Assembly: GCA_039619475.1 (NCBI GenBank)
Contig: CM077115.1
Coordinates: forward strand, 180,450,106 to 180,514,105
DNA from: Icerya purchasi
Taxonomy: Eukaryota; Arthropoda; Insecta; Hemiptera; Monophlebidae
Length of the DNA: 64,000 nucleotides
Direction of reading: 5' to 3'
A program made the position numbers and the translations under genes. The notes below the pieces were generated by a model, which saw only the letters and a program-made list of their open reading frames with translations, did not search any database and was not told where the DNA came from. Shown in pieces: positions 46,901-57,342 of this stretch. Position 1 is the stretch's first letter. Each line of letters starts with the position of its first letter.

Positions 46901-47990
46901 CACTCTCAAAAAAAAAAAAAAAATCAGTTAGTTTACTATTTAGTAAGCTATAAACGAAATCGCAAAAAAATATAATAATAATGATAATAATAATAACCAT
47001 AACATGTACATAAAGCTAATAGCAGTAAGAAAATTATAAAATAAATACAAAAAGTATATAAAGACATCAAAAAAAAAAAAAAAATAAGAAACGCCAAAAT
47101 CAGAGCACATTCAAAAATGCAACGAATTTATAGTCGGGATCTTAGAGATTAAAATTCAAAAGTTTCAAGGTTATTTTGGAAGACTAAAAAGACGTACAAT
47201 GTCTTATGAACGCGAAGTATAGAATAAACAGTTCGCCATCAATGAAAAAATGTTCTATAAAAATCTGATTACAAAAATGAGCAGTCCAATTAAGCAGATG
47301 TTACTGGATAGGAATAAAATTGAAAATATTGAAAGTCACTATGTAATTAAAGAAAAAGGCATAATGAAAACTGTAGCTAATTAAAAGCTGAACGCTCCAG
47401 CTACGAAACCATAAAGTTAAAGAACTGTAACGAGTAATATAAAAAACTAATAATTGGAAATCACTAAGCCCGTGCCCAGAATTTTGGAAAGAGGTGGTTT
47501 TGAAAATTTTCTTTGCATATTTATTTTATAATACATTTTTCACTAATATTCGTACTTTATTTTAAATTTGTAACTTTTTTCAGATTTTTTTGTATTTATA
47601 ATAACTATTTCAGTTCTCATGGGGGGTTACCCCCCCCCCCTCCCGTGGACACGGCCTTGGAAATCACCAGCATTGAACAAAATACATAATTTCTAGTATA
47701 AAAAGTCGACTTTAATAACATAATGTACGGGAAGAACGTGATATCACAATTTTTTATGGGCAGAATAACATAGTTATAACTAAAGGATGATCAGCACATA
47801 GCAGATTCACCCAACAACAGCAAAACTAAACTAAAAAACTAAATAACTAGGCGGTCCGAAATGGACGCAACAAAGGACAGCAGTGCTGACACTACAGAAG
47901 ATGAAGGAAAGGAGAAGATAAAGGAAAAGTTATAGGGAGTAGGGAGACCTAATGACAAGAGCTGACTGTATAAAAGGGAGCGTTCATTAC
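46901..47990 (+). mobile_element. Possible decayed LINE, interrupted by a MITE
   Basis: In broken plus-strand frames, 47100-47390 reads fragments such as RLKRRTMSYEREV, RQFAINEKMFYKNL and DRNKIENIESHYVI. These recall the RQN..F..N.K.FY..L linker found before the RT of some arthropod LINEs. After the MITE at 47465-47659, KDDQHIADSPNNS recalls the K.D....P..YRPI region. No RT catalytic box is readable. Tentative. Confidence 0.3.
47465..47659 (+). mobile_element. hAT-type MITE, family A, copy 3 (internally deleted)
   Basis: Ends TAAGCCCGTGCCCAG and GTGGACACGGCCTTG. Perfect 8-bp duplication gaaatcac at 47457-47464 and 47660-47667. 195 bp: the left 75 bp and right 110 bp match copy 2, the middle 220 bp is absent. 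Confidence 0.9.
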
Positions 47991-48155
47991 GAAGAGCAGG
48001 ACACTCGAAGAAAATGTGATGCTGATCACATTAATGACAACAATCACCTCAATTTCAAACTGTTTAACAGGTGCTTCATTTTCAACAAATTCGTCAAGTG
48101 TACTAGAACCGCAGAAATGGTCATACCTTGTGTTTCACTTGCGTCGTCTTGAAGT

Positions 48156-48365
48156 CTATTGCTGAAATTCATGACAGCCTGTCAGATCTTTGGCTTTTGC
48201 TTCAATATCCGAAAATATGAATCGCATTGTTTGGACATATCCATATAATGATTCATAAGCATACCAAAAACTTAGTAGTGCTTTCGGAATATTTCGACAG
48301 TTAAAATCTATTACAGCAGAAGAGATTTTGAAAAAAACTCCAATTATGGCACTGTGCTTATGCAA
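48156..48365 (-). pseudogene. hAT transposase fragment (ZMYM1-like), middle part, inverted
   Basis: The minus strand reads FNCRNIPKALLSFWYAYESL, YGYVQTMRFIFSDIEAKAKD and LTGCHEFQQ, a pattern like the LYESL..F....R..F...E..AK.L.G..EY segment of ZMYM1-like hAT transposases. It stands head to head with the C-terminal piece starting at 48371 on the other strand, which implies an inversion inside an old element. Not functional. Confidence 0.45.
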
Positions 48366-48370
48366 ATGAT

Positions 48371-48757
48371 TTGGAATACAGTCTAGACGGCGAATTAGTG
48401 CAGTTTGCCGAGCTACTCAAAACGGATGTGGCTAGTGCGATTGACAGTCCAAAAAACGAAGCTCCGGCAATTCAATATCATAAATTCCTAATGGAAAATT
48501 CATTAGAATCATGTTTGCTCAATTTAAAAATTGCTTTACGCATTTATTTGTCTCTCATTATGACTAACTGCAGTGGCGAACGTTCATTTTCGACATTGAA
48601 GCGTATAAAAAATGAATTAAGGTGGAACACGATGAATCAAGAACGTTTGAATTGTCTCTCTTCAATGAATATAGAATATGATTTGCTCAGAGAAATTGAT
48701 ACGAATAGTATTATCTCTAAATTCGTCCACATTAAATCTAGAAAAGTTACTTTGTAA
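48371..48757 (+). pseudogene. hAT transposase C-terminal fragment (dimerisation domain)
   Basis: Open for 128 codons with NCSGERSFSTLKRIKNELRW, MNQERLNCLSSMNIEYDLL and LKIALRIYLSLIMT. This is the conserved hAT C-terminal dimerisation region of ZMYM1/P52rIPK-like transposases (pattern SxERSFSxLKxIKxxLRxxMxQERL). The N-terminal DNA-binding and catalytic parts are absent from this strand upstream. It ends 173 bp before the hAT element at 48931. Confidence 0.8.
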
Positions 48758-48930
48758 AAGTTTAACAAATAATAAAAGTTCGTCGTTTTTAAAATGTTAG
48801 TTTCTTATCAAAATTATTCTAAATTGCCAAGGCAATCTCAACTCTGGCTTTTTGTACTTGTCAAAGGCCAACAGGGCTTATTATAATCTACTTTACCATT
48901 AAATACTAACATAATTTGTAACCTATAGAT

Positions 48931-50430
48931 CAGGGGCGGCTCTTCCTAGGGGGCTCAAGGGCGCGAGCCTCCCTGTGTGTTTTCAGAAAATACATAATAT
49001 TTAATTACTTCAAGAAAAAAAATCAGTGTTACGAATTTTTTATTTCAAAATATTTTTTTTTTGCAAGAGTGCATTTTAAAAATAATTGCAAAATAAGCAT
49101 TTTGCACGATTTGTTAAACGAACAGCTGAAACATCCGATAACAGTTGTCGGGTTCATGCTTACTGCACTGGAACTGTACGATCTACTCGTAGTGTAGTAT
49201 ACTGTCAAGGTCGTTAACAGCTGATTTTTTGATCACATGATATTAACAACCAATAATATAGTACGTGGGCTCAGAATATTTGAGCCTCCAAGCCGAATAT
49301 AAAATACACACGAAAAACGAATAAAGCCGAAGTTTCCCGAGCGTAACTTAAAGGCGTCTGAGGGCTCTCGAAAAGTGAGCCCTCGTCAATTTTACACGTG
49401 ATTATAGCCGGTTTTAACAATACATCCGCGCCGCGCGCTGCATCGTCCGTTTATCCGGTGAAGCACAATGTTTTGATTTGCTGCTTTTTTTGTTCTATTT
49501 CTATCCTTGCTTTTCTTTTTTAAATAATAAATTTTGCGATATAGGTTTTGTTACTTTTGAATGCAAGAAGCACTGCTTTTTGTCGACACTTGTTTTACGG
49601 TGATTTTTCAAACGTTCAACATTTTAGAAACTGAATTAGATAAATTAATTGGAGAGACTAACCTTTTAAGCTTATTGCTCAAACGTACGATGGAGCATAA
49701 TGAGCGATTCTACAAATGGCATATAGGCGAAGATAAAACAAAAATATAAATACTGTCATTTTATTCATTGTTATGCGCACCAGTTGAATTTAATTATGCA
49801 AAAAGCAACAAACCAGGATTCTAAAATTAAAATCTTTTTTTCAAATTTGTCCGCTGTAGCAAGCTTTTTTTCAAATTCTGCTCATTGATGTGATCTACTG
49901 CAAGAAATTGTAAATCATAAATTACCTAGAATACATATTGGAACTATAATATGCGTACAGTGAATATTGTTTTCGAAAATCGAGAAAAATTAATAGAATA
50001 TTTCGAAGAACTAGAAGAAAAATGTAATAAAAATATTACATGCAAGGAAGCATATATAGTTTACGAAGAACCTTAGAAGACCCGGATTTTATATTTTGGC
50101 TTACCTTATTTCACAAAATTATGCCACATGTAATTTTTTTTTTTTTTTTTTTTTTTTGTGGACACGTCAACAGTGAAACTTACTCAACGCAAAGGATTGT
50201 ACATTATATAAGGAAAAGATTAGAAAATATTATTTAATAAATTTCAATCTAAATACAAAATGCATTCACATCTTTTTTTTAATTAAATCAGAACTTGAAT
50301 GCATTGAACCAGTTTTTCTTAGTTTAAAATGTAGACAAAAAAGCAAGGTAAGTTTATGTCATTACACTTTTTAAATTATTGTAATTTTACATTAGAGCCC
50401 CCCAGATTTACTTGTCACGAGCCGCCACTG
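48931..50430 (+). mobile_element. hAT element, 1.5 kb, defective, with perfect 8-bp target duplication
   Basis: Ends CAGGGGCGGCTC and GAGCCGCCACTG; identical flanks ctatagat at 48923-48930 and 50431-50438. The interior keeps transposase remains on the plus strand: FFSNLSAVASFFSNSAH near 49840, LLQEIVNHKLPRIH near 49900, and SLRRTLEDPDFIFWLTLFHK near 50060, typical of ZMYM1-like hAT transposases. Frames are broken and the C-terminal dimerisation domain is missing between these and the right end, so it is non-autonomous. A SINE tail piece is inserted right after the last motif. Confidence 0.88.
50131..50195 (-). mobile_element. Truncated SINE 3' end inside the hAT element
   Basis: A T run (50132-50156) followed by GTGGACACGTCAACAGTGAA and ACTCAACGCAAAGG resembles the tail-side body of SINE copy 1 (T run, GGGGACACTTCAGACATTAA, CCCAACGCAAG). 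The tRNA-like head is absent. It splits the hAT reading frame after IMPHV. Confidence 0.45.
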
Positions 50431-50438
50431 CTATAGAT

Positions 50439-52000
50439 GGCAAATAAATATATTGCGTACTGAATTATTGTTTTACCACTTTATACTTAAGAACTCGGTA
50501 GATCAAGGGTCCCTCGATAGAATTTGCTACAGGCCCCGAGCTTTCTTAATCCGGCATTGGTTTGATTATTAAAATTATTTAATTATGTTGATTTCAGTAT
50601 ACATAGTTAGTAGCATTTGTAAATTATTTTTGTTTAATACGATGGTACAAGCTGAGGTGAAAATTCTAAAACAAGCGTAACTTTTCTAAGTAAAATATTA
50701 TGCACATGTATTTTTTTTTTTTTTACTTTAAATTATCAAATTTATAAAATATTTTGTCTCATTATGAAAATATATGATCGAAAAGCCCTAACTGTAGAAA
50801 ATTTATTTTTTAAGTGTTCGAAATTTTAAACCGTTCAGAAAATTCAACTTCTTAAATACACATTTTGCCACTTCAAACTTAGTGAGGCCCGTTGCCGTTG
50901 TCTATTGCAACGAAAAATATGAAATCTGCAATGTTTTCTACAAATCGATTACCATACATTTAAACACAATGCTGCACATTGTAACGAAAAATAGTTGAAC
51001 CAGTGGAAAAAAAAGGGGGAGATAAAAAGTTCCTCGCCTGGATCTCTAGCTGAGCGAATTTTTTAAAACACATTTATGTATTTCAGTATTATATTGAAAT
51101 ATTTAATTGTGTTTTGTGTTGTTCAAATTACTTTATTTTCTCTAACTTACATTGTATTCGTTTTAATTTATATTATTATTTATTAGTTTCGTTTAACTTA
51201 TAAATTACTGAAATGTGAAGAAATAAACTTGTTATAAATGGAATAAAAATTTAGAATACAAAAAAACTTAAACGTACGGGAAATTGTATTTATTACATTT
51301 ACAGATACTTCAAAATATGTTGAAAATATTAAATAACGATTACAAAAAAACAAAAAAACAGTTCTTTAATTTAATTACAAACTAGAATGTTTTGGCTCAG
51401 CGAATCTGTTAAAACAGGAAATTAAAAAAAAAACAAATTTCACATTATATCATTATACGTTTTACATTTCTCGCTATAATGGGCAATAGGTTTAACTCGT
51501 CTTCGAATTTATAGCACAAAATGTTTAAAAATTTATACTGTGGTAAGCCCTGAAATAACTTTTACATTATAATAGTCTATTCAACTAAAATGATCAGTTA
51601 AGGTTTTGTATAAACAACAACAAAAAAAAAAAAAAAGATAAGAACAAATTGAACAAAATATAATTGTGTATAAAAAAAACACTGCTGAATCGACCAATTA
51701 ATACTTTTACATAAGTGACCAATGTTGTTCCGGCAACGCTGTAGAACTTTTTCATCGGACTGTACTGCCAAATAAAATCTAAAGCGAGTTGTGTTATCGA
51801 TAATTTGTTTACATACGATTCGGTTTTCTAATTTTAATTTTAGTGTCTGGATATTGTGTGGTTGCAATGGTATGATAAATATTCTGATTTTAATAGCTTA
51901 TTAAATGTGAGAATATTTTCATATTTTTCACTATCTGCAAAATTAAGAAATGCGCGAATATAGTGCAATTACTTGGTTGATTTGTTTGAATTAATTTCCC
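50439..52000. other. Intergenic space upstream of PEX7
   Basis: AT-rich. Apart from a weak transposase-like ORF on the minus strand (51598-51867) nothing was recognised. Confidence 0.5.
51690..51867 (-). pseudogene. Possible transposase C-terminal fragment (mariner-like)
   Basis: The minus-strand reading LENRIVCKQIIDNTTRFRFY followed by SDEKVLQRCRNNIGHLCKSI resembles the tail of mariner-type transposases (..LK.RI......VLQRV..N...R...CI...G..F). No catalytic motifs or ends lie nearby, and no ATG starts it. Weak. Confidence 0.2.
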
Positions 52001-52021
52001 CACATATAAAACGCTACAAAA

Positions 52022-52024
52022 ATG
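52022..52024 (+). promoter_or_regulatory. Candidate PEX7 5' exon end with upstream start codon
   Basis: ACAAAAATG|GTAAGT is a strong 5' splice site, and TTTATTGCAG at 52133-52142 is a good acceptor just before the PEX7 start. If spliced, this ATG opens a 14-codon upstream ORF that ends at 52184, overlapping the PEX7 ATG in another frame. Prediction from splice-site sequence only. Confidence 0.4.
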
Positions 52025-52176
52025 GTAAGTGAATGATTGAATTAGGATTAAATTTTAATTTTTAATGTAAACAAAGTGAAATACGTAATATATACATAAA
52101 GACAAATGAGTAATCGAAGTAAATTTCTTATATTTATTGCAGAACATTATATTATTAATCAAAAGTGAAACATATA

Positions 52177-52282
52177 ATGCCTAGTTTTAGAACACCGAAT
52201 CGACATGGATATTCGGTTAAATTTTCTCCATATTATACGGATCGTTTAGCTGTTGCTACATCACAATTTTATGGCTTGGCAG
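52177..52282 (+). CDS. PEX7: PEX7 coding exon 1
   Basis: 35 codons plus one base, [16 protein letters not shown] to FYGLA; donor GGCAG|GTATGG. Confidence 0.92.
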
Positions 52283-55200
52283 GTATGGATAATTTGAAAA
52301 TTTTCAATATATTGTATATAATATTTAATATTTATCATTTTAATATGGGAATATAGAGAAATCCGTTTATTGAAAACAACAATTTAGAAGCGTTATTATA
52401 CCATAGTATGTGATTAGTTTAATTACGAAATATTAGGCTATTCTATAAATTATACTTGAAAGAAAATATGGAGAATGCGTTGTAACAAGAACATAATTCA
52501 ATTAAAAGCTTGATGTATTTGTTTTCATTTTTTATGGTATTCCCAAAAACTCTGCCGATGAACATTCTGATTGTTTTATTTATTCAGTTGTTAATTAATG
52601 ATTTGATTGTAAATGTTATTTTTATTTTAAACGTATGTTTTACTTATCTGTAATATTTTAGTATCGTAATCAATTTACTTATGAATTTCCAGAAGAAAAT
52701 CCATACAACTACATTTTTCAGAAAGAAATTTGACATATTAAAATTATGCGATTTTAATAAAGTACAAAAAGGATATTTTTAAAATATTCCCGCATTTCTT
52801 TGTTAAAAACGTTTAAAATTTTAACAAAATGAAGTCTTTACAAATTTTGCAAAAATAAGTAGATGCACGACTATATATTAGTAGACTTTAACATTCGTGA
52901 AATGTAAAATTCGAAATATGTGCACAATACATGCTTGGTTCAGTAAAATCTATTAGCGAAAAGTATTACTAATGAATATACTCTTCAGTTTACGTTTTAA
53001 TGATACAGTAATAAAATCTATTGTTTTCTGAACAATGAATATGATTATTTCAAATTTATTTTTAAATATAATTTCAGTTAATTTTTATTATTAATATTGT
53101 AAGAAAACGGCGTAATTTCATTCTCATTCTCTTTAATTTCGAGCAGTTCTTATAAATAGGTTAAAAAGAAGACAATTTTTTTCGTCTACATGATTTGTAG
53201 AAAAACAATCTGAATATTTGCATACTTGAAATTCCCAACAAAATTTCGGAATTTATCTCTCGCGAATTTTAAATGTGCATTTTTTTCTCCTTTAAAAAAA
53301 TAACATTTATATAAAGTATCTATGTGTTTATTCAATCGATTTAATATTTAAACTTTCTATTGACTGTCTTCAAAGTTTTAATGCGATTAATTATATATGA
53401 ATAATGGTTTTTCATGGCATATAATACGAAAAGAATGAAGCGACAGCGAATTATAACTTTTAAATAAAAATAGGTATTTATTTAATAATTAGACGAGGTC
53501 AATGGAAGAATTCTTTATGAATTCTTTTAATAGTTTTTATATCGTGGTTTATTTGATTCTTCTCGTGTATCGGCTATCTTCATTTTTGAAACGAATTATG
53601 TTATATGTGTTTTGTTTATTTACCATTATTGACCGGTATCTGTGAACTACACCGTCAGAACAATGTAAAATTATAATTTTAAATATAATTCTTTTTTTGA
53701 CGATCTGATTTTCCGTGTTGTGTTTTGTACATGTTTGCACGTATTTTTAACTGATCGAAGTTAAAATTTATTCTTTACAAATATTTAATTAATACAAAAT
53801 ACCACTATTACATAATTGTTATAGGAGGCGGTACACTATTTATATTAGCTTTAGACCAAGATGATACATTAATTGAACTATCATCATCAGAATGGTGTGA
53901 TGGGCTGTTTGATGTTGTGTGGAGTGAACTGGATGCTAACCTTGTTGTTACAGCAAGTGGAGATGGCACGTTACAGCTTTGGAATATTTTACAACCAGAG
54001 GTAATGATTAATTAAATTTCTTTTATTGGAATTGATCGATTGTGCATATTTCACCTATTTTTCTTTGTTTTTTTTTTATTTTTTTAGCTGGTTAGTTGTG
54101 TTCATTTTAATTTGCTGTTCATCTCATAGTATATTAATTTGTAATATAAAATATTGGACAGGATATTCTGACTTAATTGTGTTTCTTCTTCCTTTTATTG
54201 ATATTTTCCTTATGTTTTGTAACACTATTCTACGTGCCAAATAAAATTAAAAATTCATAAAACAAGTGGAATGTTATGTTTTTCCTTTTAGGAAGAATTC
54301 ATTTTTCTGTGTTTTTTTAAAAATAATTTCTAATATGTTAGTTAACTCCGAGATATAAATTCGATTTTAATAACTAAAAGGATATTTACTTAATATTAGA
54401 TTCATGAAGAATATTTGTAAATATATAGACATTATTAACATAATATATAATTTAATGGTAGCATAAATTCTACTCATGTGTACATTATATTACACACCCA
54501 ATTTATTTTTGAGTTTATTAGAATCAGCTGATGTTAAAAGTGCTTTTACAATCATATATTGTCGCAGTTGATGTAGGGAAAAATTTTAAAATGTTATATT
54601 TATACTTCTGTATTTTAAATACTAATATTTTTACAATGATGTAAGTAAAAAAAGAAAACTTTCCAATTTTATTTTAGCTTATATTAAATTCGGAATCATT
54701 CGGTCCGTAGAAAATTAAAATTATTCTTCTAAATTGAATTGATTTGCTATTTCGGTATTTTAATTTTAAGAAACCCGAAATCAGCTTGTGATCTCTGATG
54801 CCAAATGGAGAAAAAACTGTTTATACAGTATCTATATAGACCGATTTATCTTCATGTTCTAGAAAACCTATTCAATTAGTTTTCAAATGTAAGTGAATTT
54901 GGGGAAATGAGAATGTGGAAGTGTTTTTTTGGGTTTTACATGAGTTCGTATAATGCGAATTTTTCCAGTGATGTGTATTAGTCTTTTATCGAAAAAAATA
55001 ATTTAAGAAATTGAAAGGATATATATATTTGGATATTTTAAGACAGTGAGAGGTGCTTAAGTTATTTTGTGTAGCGAATTATTGTGGAATTCTTCGGAAC
55101 ACAGAAAGTTGCAAGCGATAGAGGATAACGATGTTGATTAGACGATGTAGATTAATTGCTGTTATATTCCTGTAAGTCCTTTAGAATTGTGTAATTACTA

Positions 55201-57311
55201 TTCTTCCCTTCTCTATGTGGTTTTATTGTTTCTTGTTCTCGTTTTATTAATTTGGTTTGTAATTTTGCGCAGTAGCCATACCGGTGCGACGTTCAACTTT
55301 GTAAAGACCATCTCTTATAGATTATTACGCTGTGGTCGTGATATTTACAGTTATAGGATTGAAGTCAACCATAAGTTGTTCATTTGTAGCATGTGTGGGA
55401 ACAACAGATTATTCTACTTTGTGGCAAAGACAATTCGGTGAGAACATTCGTTAATGTAGCTCCCTAAGCCTTCTGTTGTTTTTCTTTCGTCTTTTTTTTT
55501 TTTTTTTTTTTTTGATTTAAAGATAAAAGACGCTTTTGACTGGATACAATATAATAACGATACCAAAACCATATTTTTGTTTTAAAATTTATCATTCAAC
55601 TAGTTTTAAACATTATAATTTGTCAGTTTTATCGGAGGTACCTCATTGAAGAGTGTTCTTAATATTACAGAAAGGAAAAAAGAAACAAGCAATTACCAAA
55701 CCTTATAATTTTTATTATGTAATGAATCATTTTTGTTTAACATTTACAGATCTTTTAGGTACAGACAGTTTATTTTGTTGTTAAAAAATTGGAAATAGTA
55801 AAATTGATTAACCACTGAAAATTTACATTTATTGAAGAATTTCAGTATAATGTACCAAGAAAACTTGTTTTATAAATTTGAAAAAGAAAAAAAAAAAATA
55901 TGCGGAATTACTAAGAATAAATGTTATGAGATCCAAAGATTTCCATTATAAACAGTTTCGAAAATTTTAAAAAATATAGAAGCTAATTACAAGGATATGG
56001 TTTATTTTTTGGAAGTAAGATTGCTTAGTCAAGGTAAAAATAATCAACAAATTTGATGATGTGTACCAAAAATATTTTGCGCAGATCAAAAGAAAACCTA
56101 GATCATAATTTAATAAAAAAAGATGGCCGATAAGTTTTTTTCGGTAGATATAACTAGATGTTTAAATAAACTAAATTTGCTCCTCCAAGGCAAAAAATAG
56201 CTGATATGCGACATATTTCAAATTGTAACTGTCTTTAAAGTGAAATTAAAATTGTGGCGCAATCGGATGAAGAGAAATAATTTTATTTATTTTAACACTT
56301 TAATTCAACATTATTTTTGCGATAACCAAAAATTGTGTATCTCATCCAATAGAAAATTTTTAAAGCAGATTTTAAGATTTAAAGAAAAATAACCAAACTT
56401 TTCTCGTGTTTTCGTTTTACAGTTGCAGCCAAATGTAACTGTCGAAAGTTTGTTAGAAAATTGCGTTCTTATTTTTTCTTTAGTATGTTCTATTTTTGAT
56501 AATAATTGCTTAAATAATATATAAGTTCTATAAAATGATACTGTATTGTATATGTGTGCAATTATTTTTAAGAATGGAAACATATGAGAACGCATCTTTT
56601 AACAAGGCGATCGAATTTAATATTGATAAATCTATTTTTGAAAAACGAAAGAAGTGTGTGTCTGCTGTTTGTTAATAAACGTTAACACTTCGTTTTTATA
56701 CTTTTTTTTTTCTCTAAAATATGATTTTATATTATTCCCTTCTTTACATTATGGTATAGTTAATATGTTTTTAATTCCCTACTTTAAAATATTAATGCAT
56801 CTTCATAAACTCGGTTATGTTCTTTTTAATTACTACAAGTTATTATCTCAAATTATTTATCGGATAATAGATGATTCACTGAATGGGACTCAATAAAAAT
56901 TTGGAATCTATGCCTTTCGGAGTTAATTGTTAACGATGCTTCTTCGCTGTCTTATAATTCCATTCTTTGTTTTTTGATGGTGTTATATTTTAATACTTTC
57001 AGTTCTTTTTAATAATTGTTTTACTTAAATTATTTATTTTCGCAGAATGCATACTGTTTGTACTTGATCTAGTAACATTTATAAGTTTAATTCTTACAGC
57101 TTTTATTTTAGAATAACAGAGCAAACTATCAAATGATGATTTCCCCGTAATTACTTTTATAAATGATCTAAAAATAATTTAAAAAAAAAGCACTTAACAG
57201 TGCGGATTTGCTCAAAATTGTAAATAGTTCAGTAATTAGAAATTTCAGGGAGGTCTGTTTGTAGCGTACTTCATGAAGATTTACAAATAAATAATGTTTC
57301 AATACATTTTT

Positions 57312-57342
<31 letters not shown>

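Noticed and set aside
49561..49749. 62-codon plus-strand ORF inside the hAT element as a separate gene
   Set aside because: It lies within a transposon defined by terminal repeats and target duplications and has no independent support.
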